64,000 nucleotides of DNA from Mycobacterium heckeshornense (GCF_016592155.1 NZ_AP024237.1:930001-994000), one strand, 5' to 3'. Counted from the stretch's first letter, positions 9,191 to 18,163 are shown. Numbers and translations: made by a program. The notes: generated from the letters alone by a model not told the origin.

Positions 9191-9876
9191 CAGATGAAGT
9201 CGACTTTCGACATCTTGAGCTGACCGCCGTCCCGGCTGATATTGACGCTGAGCCGCCAAGACGCCGGGGGCCGTTTGGTTTTGTCCGGATTGGTGGTGTC
9301 CGATTTTGCCACGACCAGCACCACCGCTGAACTGTCAGTCATCGACTCGACGGCGACGGCGTCCACGGTGGCCTTGGTGCTTACTTTCGAATCCTCAGCC
9401 CGCTTGACCAAAACGCCGGAGGCCGCCTGCAGCTGGGCTTTCAGCTGGCCCGTGGACGCGTCGATAATGCGTTGGAAGTCGTCCCTGGCGTGGTTGGCAT
9501 CGATCGACATGAACGTGACGACCGCCTGGCGGGCCGCCGCGGCGAACTCCGCCGCCAGTTGCCGCTTATGTGTGATGGTGTGGTGCTGCCACTGCATGTA
9601 ACCGCTCGCCCCGAGCGAGATGCAGATCAGCGCGATCGCCGCCGCGGTGCCCAGCGCTTTTCGTCCCGCGATACGCGGCTTCGGACGCCACGAGAACGCC
9701 AGTCGTCGGGGGTGCGCTTCGTCGACGGGGTCGGAGTTTTGCGCCTGGTTGCCCGATGCCGCTTCGGCTTGTCGGCGCAGCCGCATCGCGCGTGCCCGGG
9801 CCTCCTCGGCTGTCGCTTCGGCCCGGGCGGCTTCTTCCTCTGCTTCAGCGAGTGAGACTCCCTCCGGATCATGCAC
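9190..9876 (-). CDS. Mce-associated membrane protein (first of pair)
   Basis: About 228 aa if the GTG at 9876 is used. The frame stays open to a TTG at 9942, and no clear ribosome site decides between them. The N-terminal 40 residues are an Ala/Glu/Arg-rich coiled coil (LAEAEEEAARAEATAEEAR). A transmembrane helix (about 77-95, AAAIALICISLGASGYMQW) follows. The outer domain has the Mas signature AAEFAAAARQAVVTFMSID and RIIDASTG and ends DGGQLKMSKVDFI. The layout matches 31414-32220. Both members of this pair are on the strand opposite to the mce operon, which is unusual because Mas genes normally follow mceF co-directionally. Confidence 0.82.
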   Translation of the reverse strand: MHDPEGVSLAEAEEEAARAEATAEEARARAMRLRRQAEAASGNQAQNSDPVDEAHPRRLAFSWRPKPRIAGRKALGTAAAIALICISLGASGYMQWQHHTITHKRQLAAEFAAAARQAVVTFMSIDANHARDDFQRIIDASTGQLKAQLQAASGVLVKRAEDSKVSTKATVDAVAVESMTDSSAVVLVVAKSDTTNPDKTKRPPASWRLSVNISRDGGQLKMSKVDFI

Positions 9877-10064
9877 GGAGAACCACGTTATCACTTTTGT
9901 CCCGACAGTCACCGGCCAATTCCAGCGCTTCAAGCTGCGCAAATGGTCCGCATGTCGGCGACCAATGGCGCACTCCGCGGCTGATCGGCATTCCGGTGCC
10001 GTTGAACAGTCTCGACCTTCTCCGAATAGGAGAATTTTCTTTTCAGCTGTGTCAAAGTATTGCC

Positions 10065-10445
10065 GTGCGCTACTTCGTGGCAGCCGTCACGGCGTTGCTC
10101 GGCGCTGGTGCATTCTTGACTGCACCTCGCGCCGCCGCCGGGCCGACAGTCTGCGACTACCCGGCTTGTACACCCGGCATCGCGCCCGGCGTGGTGCTCG
10201 GGGCGCCTTGTGACAACACGACCTACTACGTTTTCGGGGTCACGGACTGGGGACGGCTGGTGTTCTGCGGTTCGCCGAGGAGATACCAGCCGAGGTGGTT
10301 TCGGTCGCCGCCGATGGCCGGGATCAAGGAAGAGAACGCCGACTGCACCCAGTGGCAGAACTATGTTGCGCAGGCGCCGGACGGGCTGTTTTTGACCTGC
10401 CTAGCGCAGAACGGTCATACCTTCTGGACCCGCGCCGACACGTAG
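10065..10445 (+). CDS. Small secreted conserved hypothetical protein
   Basis: 126 aa from the GTG at 10065; the open frame extends far upstream but only this start exposes a signal peptide (RYFVAAVTALLGAGAFLTAP, cleavage after AAAG). The mature protein has six Cys (TVCDYPACTPG, GAPCDN, VFCGS, ADCTQW, LTCLAQ), so it is probably disulfide bonded outside the cytoplasm. It has no enzyme motif that I recognise. It is divergent from the Mce-associated pair, with a 188-base intergenic region between, and lies 25 bases upstream of the cyclase gene. Function is unknown. Confidence 0.65.
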   Translation: MRYFVAAVTALLGAGAFLTAPRAAAGPTVCDYPACTPGIAPGVVLGAPCDNTTYYVFGVTDWGRLVFCGSPRRYQPRWFRSPPMAGIKEENADCTQWQNYVAQAPDGLFLTCLAQNGHTFWTRADT

Positions 10446-10470
10446 CTGACCGTGGCCGTACCTTCGTCAC

Positions 10471-11976
10471 GTGAGGCAGCTAGCTCCTAGTGGCGCGGCC
10501 AGGCTATCGATTCGATACGCGGGCGGGCTCGTATTGGCTCATCTTGTTGCCACCGGCGAGGTCGCGGTGATCGCGGTGGCTCTCGGCGGCCACGCCGGCG
10601 GTGGGGCACACGTTCACGTGAACGCGAGGAACACGGTAGCGGCCATTCTGCTGGTTGTGCTTGGTGCCGTCGCGGTCGGGACAGGCGGAGTCATATCGAT
10701 CGCTCCGTCGCTGCGCTGGTTTGTTGCTGGGCAAGAGCCGACGCCCGACCAACGCCGTGCAGCGATGAAGCTCATCCGCAACCAGTCGGCGGTTCTCGCG
10801 GCGACGTGGGCGGCCAGCGGCACAATCTTTGCGCTACTGAACGTTCACGGCGGGCTCACGGTTGTCGTGTCGACCGCCTTGGCGGTGCTATTCGGTGGGG
10901 CTGCCGCGACGGGCACCGGCGTGCTGCTCACGCAGCGCACGGTGCGTCCGATCATTGCAGCTGCCACACACGGTTTCGAAGGCTTCGTCACCGCTCCAGG
11001 TGTGTTAGCACGGTTGGTCGGCATGTGGCTGCTGAGCAGTGCGCTTCCCAGCGTGGCGATAGCATCCCTGATCTTTCTGCGGTCACTTGGCTGGATCATC
11101 CACAAAAGCGCCTCGGTCGAGATTCCGGTACTGGTGCTCTCCATTGTCGCGGTGTTGCTGGGACTGCGGGGAACTATCTTGGTCGCCAAATCGATCTCGG
11201 ATCCGGTTCGCGAAGTCGTGGCGGCAATGGCAGAAGTCGAACATGGCCGGATCGGCACAATGGTCGACGTCTACGAACGCTCCGAGATCGGCCGTCTACA
11301 AAGCGGGTTCAATCGGATGGTGTCCGGCCTTGTCGAACGTGACCGGCTTCGTGACCTGTTCGGCCGACACGTAGGAGTGGACGTCGCCCGTCGTGCGGTC
11401 GAAGAGGAAGCATCGCTGACCGGCGATGTTGTCGACGCGGCAATTCTCTTTATCGATTTGGTGGGCTCAACACCGTTGGCCGCTAGCCATCCGCCTGAGG
11501 AGGTTGCCGGACTGCTCAACAAGTTCTTCCAGATCGTTGTCGAGGAGGTAGATCAAAGGCAAGGATCGATCAACAAGTTCGAGGGAGACGCCGCGCTGGC
11601 CATCTTCGGGGCGCCGCTGCGACTGGATGGAGCGGCATCAGCGGCGTTGGCGACCGCACGCGCGCTGGGCGCTCGGCTGCGCGAATTACCCTTGGTGGAC
11701 TTCGGCATCGGCGTTTCGGCAGGGCCCGTCTTTGCCGGCAATATCGGTGCTGAGAACCGCTACGAATACACCGTGATCGGTGACCCGGTCAACGAATCAG
11801 CGCGTCTCGCTGATCTCGCCAAGACTTCGGAGCGACGGATTCTGTGCTCCGATGCGGCGATAGCTCGCGCTGACCCGGAGGAATGCGAGCATTGGGTTGC
11901 CAAGGGCTCCACGGTGTTACGCGGCCGCTCGGATACCACGCAGGTCTCGGCACCGGCGGACGAAGGACCTGGCTAA
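10471..11976 (+). CDS. Membrane class III adenylate cyclase with HAMP domain
   Basis: 501 aa, GTG start. About six membrane helices occupy residues 15-235. A HAMP linker follows (about 236-290, SISDPVREVVAAMAEVE), then a class III cyclase domain at about 315-480. Catalytic positions appear intact: metal-binding Asp in FIDLVGST (about 329) and in EGDAALAIFG (about 373), the adenine-selecting Lys in NKFEGD, and the transition-state Asn/Arg in GDPVNESARL. The closest family type in M. tuberculosis is the Rv1318c-Rv1320c/Rv3645 group. It should make cAMP in response to an unknown membrane or cytosolic cue. Its last four bases overlap the convergent SDR gene. Confidence 0.9.
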   Translation: MRQLAPSGAARLSIRYAGGLVLAHLVATGEVAVIAVALGGHAGGGAHVHVNARNTVAAILLVVLGAVAVGTGGVISIAPSLRWFVAGQEPTPDQRRAAMKLIRNQSAVLAATWAASGTIFALLNVHGGLTVVVSTALAVLFGGAAATGTGVLLTQRTVRPIIAAATHGFEGFVTAPGVLARLVGMWLLSSALPSVAIASLIFLRSLGWIIHKSASVEIPVLVLSIVAVLLGLRGTILVAKSISDPVREVVAAMAEVEHGRIGTMVDVYERSEIGRLQSGFNRMVSGLVERDRLRDLFGRHVGVDVARRAVEEEASLTGDVVDAAILFIDLVGSTPLAASHPPEEVAGLLNKFFQIVVEEVDQRQGSINKFEGDAALAIFGAPLRLDGAASAALATARALGARLRELPLVDFGIGVSAGPVFAGNIGAENRYEYTVIGDPVNESARLADLAKTSERRILCSDAAIARADPEECEHWVAKGSTVLRGRSDTTQVSAPADEGPG

Positions 11977-12794
11977 GTGGCAACGACGGCCAGGCTGCGA
12001 TCCCACAGTTCGCGGGCCAGCACTGCATCGTTGGCCGCACGATGCGGTTTCGCGATTTTGTTCCTGGAGTAATACTCTCCCGATTTCCAGTGGACACCGG
12101 GTGTGGCGGTGGCCAACTCGACGAGCTGAGTGGCACCTTGATCCGGCGTCGCAGTGAACACCCTTGTCGGTGTGTGGCGCATGAGAGCCAGGATCCGCGA
12201 TCCAGATGCAGGCCCGAAGTTCGTGTCGACATATCCGGGGTGGAAAGCCGCAGCCGACAGCCCGGCATCGTGATACCGACGGTGTAATTCCTTGGTAAAC
12301 AATATGATTGCCAGCTTCGTAAGCGCGTACACCTTGCTGGGACGGTAGCGATGCGTGTTGTGCAGATCCTCGATTGTCACTCTGCCGAGCAACTTCTGCG
12401 ACGCGCTGGAGGTGTTTATGACCGAGGCCCGGGACTCGACCAAGAGATCGACGAGTTGCGTGGTGAGCAGAAACGGCGCCAGATAGTTCACTTGGAAGGT
12501 CTTCTCGTAGCCGTCGCCGGTAAACTCGATTCTGGTTGTCATGCCGCCGGCATTGTTGGCCAATACATCGATGCGCGAATAGCGAGAGCGCAATTGCTGC
12601 GCCAATGCCCGCACTTGAGTCAGGTCGGCAAAGTCGGCGACGAAGCAGTCGGCGCCCAGTTCGGCGGCCACGGCTGTGGTCTTGGTTTCCGAGCGTCCGA
12701 TCACGACAACGTGTTCACCTGCGTGAGACAAGCGACGAGCGGCCGCGGCACCAATGCCGTCGCTGGCGCCCGTGATAACGATCGTTCTAGTCAC
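11973..12794 (-). CDS. Short-chain dehydrogenase/reductase
   Basis: 273 aa from the GTG at 12794, ten bases after the P450 stop. It has the SDR NAD(P) motif TGASDGIG near the N-terminus, VNYLAPFLLTTQLV, NNAGG, the catalytic Ser in NTSSAS, and YALTK (Tyr/Lys). The body resembles retinol-dehydrogenase/WW-oxidoreductase-like SDRs (AAAFHPGYVDTNF). The frame is open upstream to 12917, but that would overlap the P450 gene. It is the last gene of a three-gene operon with the LLM oxidoreductase and P450, so it probably oxidises the alcohol made by the P450. That order of steps is inference. Confidence 0.85.
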   Translation of the reverse strand: MTRTIVITGASDGIGAAAARRLSHAGEHVVVIGRSETKTTAVAAELGADCFVADFADLTQVRALAQQLRSRYSRIDVLANNAGGMTTRIEFTGDGYEKTFQVNYLAPFLLTTQLVDLLVESRASVINTSSASQKLLGRVTIEDLHNTHRYRPSKVYALTKLAIILFTKELHRRYHDAGLSAAAFHPGYVDTNFGPASGSRILALMRHTPTRVFTATPDQGATQLVELATATPGVHWKSGEYYSRNKIAKPHRAANDAVLARELWDRSLAVVAT

Positions 12795-12804
12795 CGGCCT
12801 GCCG

Positions 12805-14001
12805 TCAACCGGTGATAACGGGCAATCGCGCCCATCCGCGCACGCTGGCGGTGTGCGCCCGGACCGCGTTGTCATAATCGACCTGCCAATCGGGCCAGCG
12901 ATTGAGCACTTCCTCAAGCGCGACGCGCGCTTCCATGCGCGCCAGCGCCGAACCCAGGCAGAAATGCAACCCGTGCCCGAAGCTCAGGTGCGAGCCGGTG
13001 CGGTGGATATCGAATCGTTCCCCGTCGGGGAAGTGCCGTTCGTCACGGTTGGCAGACCCGTTCAGCAGCAACATGATTGAGCCCGCGGGAACGGTCTGGC
13101 CATAGTACTCGACGTCATGGGCGACATAGCGAGCCTGGACCGGTGACGGTGCCTCGTAGCGCAGCACTTCTTCGATGGCCTGCGGAATCAGCGCCCGGTC
13201 GGCGGCGATCTCGCGGCGCTGGTCGGGGTGGTCGGAGAGCAGTTGGCCGATGAATCCGATCAGCCGTGTCGTCGTCTCGTTGCCTGCCCCGGCGATCGTG
13301 CTGGTGTAGGTGAGCACTTCGGTGCGGCTCAGCCGTCGGCGCGTGCCGTCGGGTTCCTCCAGCTCTGCGTTGAGCAATTCGGTCATCAGATCGTTCGACG
13401 GATGCTTAGCCCGCCAGTCGATATAGTCGGCGAAGATCTGATATGTCTGCTCGAAGCTGGTGGCGTCGAAGGCCGGCTTAGCCTCCTTCAGGGTCAAGAT
13501 GGTGTCGGTGCGCTTGCGGATCATTTCCTGGTCAGACTCCGGGATGCCCACCAGGTAGCCGATCACCCGCATCGGCATTTGCGCGCCGAGATCTTCGATG
13601 AAGTCGAACCGGCCCGATCCCACGTGGGGATCGAGGGCACGGACACAGTACTGGCGCGCTAACCCTTCGACCGCCTCCATTCGGCGGGGCGTGAAAACCC
13701 GTGACAGCAGCCGCCGGTGAGCGTCGTGAATTGGCGGATCCTCCCACAGAATGATCCCCGGGGGAATTTCGGCACCGCTGAGCAGGAGGTCAGCGGTCGT
13801 TCCCCGGCCAGACAAGAATTTCTCCCAATCGTTAAGTGCGGGAGCGACATCGGCGTAACGGCTCAGCGCGAAGAAATTGAATTTCTCGTTGTAGTAGAGT
13901 GGCGCCTCGTCGCGCAGCCGCTTCCACACCGGATACGGGTCGTTGTCGATCTCGAAATCGAACGGGTCGTAGTAGACGTCGGTCTTTTCGGCGCTCGTCA
14001 T
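12805..14001 (-). CDS. Cytochrome P450
   Basis: 398 aa from the ATG at 14001, in an ATGA overlap with the upstream LLM gene. P450 hallmarks are present: I-helix IAGAGNETTT, K-helix EEVLRYEAP (ExxR), and the heme loop FGHGLHFCLGSALARME with the Cys ligand near residue 348. It has no membrane anchor, as usual for bacterial class I P450s fed by ferredoxin. The substrate is unknown; the neighbours (LLM oxidoreductase, SDR, divergent TetR with an operator at 15044-15067) point to an inducible hydroxylation and oxidation route. No ferredoxin gene adjoins it, so electrons must come from elsewhere. Confidence 0.94.
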   Translation of the reverse strand: MTSAEKTDVYYDPFDFEIDNDPYPVWKRLRDEAPLYYNEKFNFFALSRYADVAPALNDWEKFLSGRGTTADLLLSGAEIPPGIILWEDPPIHDAHRRLLSRVFTPRRMEAVEGLARQYCVRALDPHVGSGRFDFIEDLGAQMPMRVIGYLVGIPESDQEMIRKRTDTILTLKEAKPAFDATSFEQTYQIFADYIDWRAKHPSNDLMTELLNAELEEPDGTRRRLSRTEVLTYTSTIAGAGNETTTRLIGFIGQLLSDHPDQRREIAADRALIPQAIEEVLRYEAPSPVQARYVAHDVEYYGQTVPAGSIMLLLNGSANRDERHFPDGERFDIHRTGSHLSFGHGLHFCLGSALARMEARVALEEVLNRWPDWQVDYDNAVRAHTASVRGWARLPVITG

Positions 14002-15005
14002 CCCTGCACCCCTTGTTTCTGCGGGACTTTGGTTTCCGTCAGCTTCGGTACCACAATGTTGGCAACGCGCTCCAGGTATGGCCAAGCGAGATCGGGCGGC
14101 AGCCCACCGCACAGCGGCGCCAGGGTGAGCATGCCGCCACTTTGCAGGTGGTCGATCGCTTGCGGCACAGTGAAGATCCGGTACGTGCGTGACATGAGGC
14201 GTAACTCCTCAACGCTGTGTACGTCGGCGATGCCGGCCGACGTCTGGTTGCCCGGGTTCCAATCGGCGTAGGTCCGTGCATCGTGGAGCAGGTAGGATCC
14301 GAGTTCGTCCCATGCCCGGTCGACGTCGTCGGCGACAAAACACACCGACGGCGTGTCGCGGTCAGGCAGCAAGGTCATCCCGGGCTCGTGCCCGTGTGCG
14401 CGACACGCGGCTTCGTAGGTTTCCTGCGAGCCGGGGACATTGGCCTGGGCGAGGAAAGAAAGGCCGTATTTTCCGGCGCGGCGGGCGGCGGCCAGACTGC
14501 CGCCACCCCACATCAGCAGCGGGCCACCGGCACTGTATGGCGGTGGTGTGACTTTGATGCGGCGCCCCGGGCGGACCACCGTCTCACCGCGTAGTAGCCG
14601 GCGCAGCAATTCCACGTACTCATCGGCGATGCGTCCACGCGCGCCCATGTCCACGCCGAAATGGTCATACTCCTCGCGGCGATACCCCAAACCCAGGATG
14701 TAAGAGACACGGCCGCGGCTGATGATATCGAGCACCGTCATCTCCTCGGCGAGCCGAACCGGGTCGTAGAGCGGAAGAAGTACCACCGAGGTGATGGCCA
14801 GCCGTTCGGTGCGCGCCGCCACGGCCGAGGCGAGAATGAGCGGCGTTGGCAGGTAGCCATCGTCGGAGCCGTGATGCTCGCACAGCACTGTTCCCAGGCA
14901 GCCGCGCGTCTCGGCCCACGCGCACATCTCGATCGCCGTCGCATAGAGCTCGGTCGTTGGCGCGCCGATGGCAGCGGCGCGCATATCGAAGCGCATCGAG
15001 AACAT
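13998..15005 (-). CDS. LLM-class flavin/F420-dependent oxidoreductase
   Basis: 335 aa with a GGAGG six bases before the ATG at 15005. The luciferase-like fold is seen in AETRGCLGTVLCEHHG, PTPLILASAVAARTERLAI, the DPVRLAEEMTVLDIIS helix and RVSYILGLGYRREEYDHFG. It is a TIM-barrel monooxygenase/dehydrogenase using FMN or F420. In mycobacteria F420 is common, but the cofactor cannot be fixed from this sequence. It is the first gene of the operon leading to the P450 and SDR and reads away from the TetR gene at 15144. The operator-like palindrome lies 39 bases upstream of its start. Confidence 0.9.
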   Translation of the reverse strand: MFSMRFDMRAAAIGAPTTELYATAIEMCAWAETRGCLGTVLCEHHGSDDGYLPTPLILASAVAARTERLAITSVVLLPLYDPVRLAEEMTVLDIISRGRVSYILGLGYRREEYDHFGVDMGARGRIADEYVELLRRLLRGETVVRPGRRIKVTPPPYSAGGPLLMWGGGSLAAARRAGKYGLSFLAQANVPGSQETYEAACRAHGHEPGMTLLPDRDTPSVCFVADDVDRAWDELGSYLLHDARTYADWNPGNQTSAGIADVHSVEELRLMSRTYRIFTVPQAIDHLQSGGMLTLAPLCGGLPPDLAWPYLERVANIVVPKLTETKVPQKQGVQG

Positions 15006-15043
15006 TCGTGACCTCCGCCGACGGTATTGCCGGCACCGAAGTA

Positions 15044-15067
15044 GGATTTAAGCGTCTGCTTAAATCC
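15044..15067. promoter_or_regulatory. Perfect inverted repeat, probable TetR operator
   Basis: Arms GGATTTAAGC (15044-15053) and GCTTAAATCC (15058-15067) are exact reverse complements around a 4-base spacer GTCT. The site lies between the divergent LLM-P450-SDR operon and the TetR gene at 15144. It shares the core TAAGC-N4-GCTTA with the palindrome at 20731-20750, which stands before a paralogous TetR and another P450. That makes both strong candidates for sites of these regulators. Confidence 0.75.
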
Positions 15068-15143
15068 GCTGAGCATATGCCTAACATGCCGCGCGTGGGT
15101 GGTCAATACTCATCAGGGTCGACAGGAGGATTACAGGGTAAAG

Positions 15144-15737
15144 ATGGCATCGCCGCGCAGATTTGGTTCCGCGGACGCGAAGACCCGCACGTTGTTGCTG
15201 GATGCGGCCGAACAACTGATGCTCGCCGAGGGCTGGGCGGCGGTCACCGGTCGGCGGGTGGCCGAGAAGGCGGGTCTGCGGTCTCAGCTCGTGCACTATT
15301 ACTTCCGCAGCATGGATGAGTTGCTGCTTGCGGTATTCCGCCGCCGCGCCGAGCAGAGCTTCAAGGCGAACACGAAAGCGTTGGGCTCACCGCAACCCCT
15401 GTGGGCGCTGTGGCGGATGTTCAGCAATCCGCCGTTCAGCGCGTTCGCCATGGAGCTGTTCGCGCTGGCTAACCACCGCGCGGATTTGAGGTCTGAGCTG
15501 GCCTGCTACGCCCAGCGGTTTCGGGATGAGCAGGCAAAGACGTTCGCGACGGTCCTCGCGGGCTACGGGGTGGACACGCAGCAAATTCCGCCGGTGGCGG
15601 TGGCGTTCCTGCTGACCGGCGTGCAGGCGGTGCTGTTTATGGAAGAAGCCCTAGGGATCTCGGCCGGTCATGCCGAAGTCATCGCCCTGGTCGAGCGCTA
15701 TCTGCGCGACGTCGAGGGCGACCCGGTGATCGCGTGA
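15144..15737 (+). CDS. TetR-family regulator of the P450 module (copy 1)
   Basis: 197 aa from the ATG at 15144. An AGGAGG lies 14 bases upstream, further than usual, and the frame is open to 15099. The HTH region is TGRRVAEKAGLRSQLVHYYF; the ligand domain has PQPLWALWRMF and ALFALANHR-type segments. It is clearly paralogous to the regulator at 20831 (shared LLDAAEQLML, QLVHYYFR, QPLWALWR, VERYLR). It is the first gene of an operon with the MaoC-type and LLM genes and divergent from the LLM-P450-SDR operon. The natural inference is that it represses both directions through 15044-15067 until a substrate-derived ligand binds. Confidence 0.9.
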   Translation: MASPRRFGSADAKTRTLLLDAAEQLMLAEGWAAVTGRRVAEKAGLRSQLVHYYFRSMDELLLAVFRRRAEQSFKANTKALGSPQPLWALWRMFSNPPFSAFAMELFALANHRADLRSELACYAQRFRDEQAKTFATVLAGYGVDTQQIPPVAVAFLLTGVQAVLFMEEALGISAGHAEVIALVERYLRDVEGDPVIA

Positions 15738-16573
15738 GCCAGATTCGGCTAGGTCCCGTTACGCGACATGGGCCGTTTCCGGGACGCCTCGAGCCGGATC
15801 GGATCGCGGCATACGCCGCTGCGACCGGCGACGAGACTGCGGCGGTATTGGCTGGTAAGGCGGTCCCGCCGATGTACCCCGTCGTTCTGGCCTTCGGGGC
15901 CCAGCAGGCGGCCAATGCGGATGTGCCGGCAGCTGCGTGGCGGCAGGCGCGTGGCGGTCTGCACGGCGAGCACGACATCGTGCTGCATCGTCCCCTGGTT
16001 CCCGACGAGCCGCTGGATACCTGGTCGTCCGTATCCGCGGTGCGGTCGACCCGCGCAGGCACCCAGGTGGTGCTGCACATCGAACAATTCGACGGCCAGG
16101 GTGGATTGGCTGTCGAACAATGGTGGACCACCATGCTTCTCGGCTTGCAAGCGATAGCCGATGCAGGATCGATGCCAGCAGATCACCGCTTTCCCGACTC
16201 GGCTCGAAGCAATCCGATCGGGTCGGCAACCCACAACATCAGTGAGCACGTGGCACACGATTACGCCACAGTGTCCGACGATTGGTCGGCCCACCACTTC
16301 GACATCGGCGCCGCGCGCGCAAGCGGATTCGACTTCCTTTTCGCTCACGGCCTGTGCACCATGGCGATCTGCGCGCATCGCGTCTTGCGTGTGGTGGGCG
16401 TCGATGATCCCGGCCAGGTTCGACGGGTGGCAGTGCGCTTCGCGTCGCCGACGCCCCTCGGAGCCGAGCTGACCGTGAATGTCTATGGCGTCACCAGAAA
16501 GTCGTTTGCTTTCGAGGCGAGCTGCGCGGGGGTAACTACGATCAGTCACGGACGAATGGAGCTGCGGGGATGA
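15734..16573 (+). CDS. MaoC/FAS1-type double hot-dog hydratase-dehydratase
   Basis: 279 aa with a GTG start overlapping the TetR stop (GTGA). The N-terminal half carries the FAS1_DH/MaoC N-like fold (ATGDETAAVLAG, VPPMYPVVLAFG). The C-terminal half has the catalytic MaoC pattern: SDDWSAHHFD for the Asp/His region, then ASGFDFLFAHGLCTM. Such proteins hydrate or dehydrate acyl-CoA or related thioesters in degradation of long or branched chains. Its operon partners are the TetR upstream and an LLM oxidoreductase downstream (ATGA overlap). The exact substrate is unknown. Confidence 0.85.
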   Translation: MSQIRLGPVTRHGPFPGRLEPDRIAAYAAATGDETAAVLAGKAVPPMYPVVLAFGAQQAANADVPAAAWRQARGGLHGEHDIVLHRPLVPDEPLDTWSSVSAVRSTRAGTQVVLHIEQFDGQGGLAVEQWWTTMLLGLQAIADAGSMPADHRFPDSARSNPIGSATHNISEHVAHDYATVSDDWSAHHFDIGAARASGFDFLFAHGLCTMAICAHRVLRVVGVDDPGQVRRVAVRFASPTPLGAELTVNVYGVTRKSFAFEASCAGVTTISHGRMELRG

Positions 16574-17502
16574 CGAATCTCGATATCGGGGTCTATGTGC
16601 CGCAGATGGGGTTTTCTTATGAGGACGTCCTGCATCGCACTCTGCGTTGCGAAGAACTCGGCATCGGATCGGTGTGGCTCTACGACCACTTGTACGGGCC
16701 GGGCGTTCCCCAGATCTCCTCGTTGGAAGCCTGGACCCTGGCCACCGCACTTCTGAGCCGTACCGACCGCATCCGCGTAGGACACTTGGTGTTGTGCAAC
16801 CAGTTTCGCCATCCAGTGGTGCTGGCCAAGATGGCCACCACACTCGACCACATATCGGAAGGCCGTTTACAGCTCGGCATTGGCAGCGGCTCCATCGAAG
16901 ACGAACACAGCAGGACGGGCCTGCCCTGGGGAAGCTTCGCCGAACGGTCCGAACGCCTGGCCGAGGCGCTGGAGATCCTGAGCCAGGCGTTCAGTGATGG
17001 CGTCGTCGATTTCGCCGGAAAGCATTACACGGTGCGCGACATGCCAATCGTGCCGGGACCCGTTCAGCAGCCCCGGCCACCGGTAATCGTCGGGGGAGTC
17101 GGCGAGAAGCACACGCTGCCCTTGGTGGCGCGCTACGCCGACGTGTGGAATGTGCCGACCTACGCGCTCGGCCAGCTAGAGCACAAACTGTCGGTGCTGC
17201 AGTCGATCTGTGACGACATCGGCCGCGATCCCGCCACCATCATGTTGTCCGTTGAGGCCGTGATGGCGCTCGCCCCGGACGACGAGGCACTGCCGAAGGT
17301 CCGCCAGATCGCCGAAAAGCGTTTCGGTACACCCGGCTTCGGTCTGCACGAAGGCGGGTTGATCGGCACGCCGCAGGCGATTGTGGAGCGACTAAACCAA
17401 CTGCGAGAGCTCGGCTTTCAGCAAGTGGTGCTCTTCACCCATGACCGGGCGTCCGATGAGACGCTGGAATTGCTGGCCTCGAGGGTGATCGCCGAGCTGT
17501 GA
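16570..17502 (+). CDS. LLM-class F420-dependent oxidoreductase
   Basis: 310 aa, ATGA overlap with the MaoC-type gene. LLM signatures include YEDVLHRTLRCEELGIGSVW, LYDHLYGPG, RIRVGHLVLCNQFRHP, the LAKMATTLDHISEGRLQLGI helix-strand and GSGSIEDEH. The C-terminal VGTP-like GTPQAIVERLNQLRELGFQ element is common in F420-dependent members. It is the second LLM enzyme of the module controlled by the TetR at 15144; the other is on the divergent arm. This suggests two flavin or F420 redox steps in one pathway. Confidence 0.9.
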   Translation: MTNLDIGVYVPQMGFSYEDVLHRTLRCEELGIGSVWLYDHLYGPGVPQISSLEAWTLATALLSRTDRIRVGHLVLCNQFRHPVVLAKMATTLDHISEGRLQLGIGSGSIEDEHSRTGLPWGSFAERSERLAEALEILSQAFSDGVVDFAGKHYTVRDMPIVPGPVQQPRPPVIVGGVGEKHTLPLVARYADVWNVPTYALGQLEHKLSVLQSICDDIGRDPATIMLSVEAVMALAPDDEALPKVRQIAEKRFGTPGFGLHEGGLIGTPQAIVERLNQLRELGFQQVVLFTHDRASDETLELLASRVIAEL

Positions 17503-17542
17503 AATACGCCAAACCTTTACGCGATTAATGGCCGCAGCGTGC

Positions 17543-18163
17543 TTACCGTCCGCCTTTTTTGTCTACAATCCGGCCTCTGGCGGTGACGGTGATTCTGGCC
17601 GCCGAGCGTAGAGTTTCGGCGACGACGCGGCCAGTGTCGCGCAGAGGCTGGCTGCTTCGTTGGGTGCGGGCGAGCATGATGGCGCCTTCCAGGCTAGCCA
17701 CGGCAAAAGTCGCGAGCTCACCTGCGCGCGCAGGCTTGACGCCCCCGCTTATCAATTGAGTGGCGACGCGGGAGCGCCATGCGTCGAATACGGCCTGGCT
17801 AGCTGCGCGCAAAGTGTCGTTGGTGCTGGCGATTTCACTCGCCAGCGTGCCAATCGGGCAGCCGTCGGCGAAGTCGGATTCCTCCAGCGCCCGCGCCGCC
17901 CACCCGAACCATTTGATCGCGGCTTGCCCTATGTCACCGGTGTGCGCGAACACCCGGTCGAGCAGCTCCTCGTAGCGCGCCGCGGTGTGCCCGATGGCGT
18001 TGAGTGCCAAGTCTTGCTTCCCGCCGGGAAAGAAGTAGTACAGCGACCCTAGCGGTGCCCCGCTTTCGGCGACGATCTGTTTCAGCCCCGTGCCGCTGTA
18101 ACCTTGGCGGCGGAATAGTGCGGCCGCGGTGGTCAAAAACCGGTCTCGCGTGGACGTGCTCAT
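17543..18163 (-). CDS. TetR-family regulator (YxaF/LmrA-type)
   Basis: 206 aa, start in an ATGA overlap with the crotonase stop. The HTH is in GYSGTGLKQIVAESGAPLGS followed by LYYFFPGGKQDLA. The ligand domain contains FADGCPIGTLASEIA, the signature of the YxaF/LmrA-like TetR subgroup that often governs oxidoreductase or efflux genes. It is the second gene of a two-gene operon with the crotonase and probably regulates its own operon. It is not closely related to the TetR copies at 15144 and 20831. No clear palindrome was seen in the promoter region near 18976-19010. Confidence 0.88.
   Translation of the reverse strand: MSTSTRDRFLTTAAALFRRQGYSGTGLKQIVAESGAPLGSLYYFFPGGKQDLALNAIGHTAARYEELLDRVFAHTGDIGQAAIKWFGWAARALEESDFADGCPIGTLASEIASTNDTLRAASQAVFDAWRSRVATQLISGGVKPARAGELATFAVASLEGAIMLARTQRSSQPLRDTGRVVAETLRSAARITVTARGRIVDKKGGR

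Noticed and set aside
15749-16843. 364-codon minus-strand open frame opposite the MaoC-type and LLM genes
   Set aside because: It crosses two supported genes joined by an ATGA overlap and has no domain.
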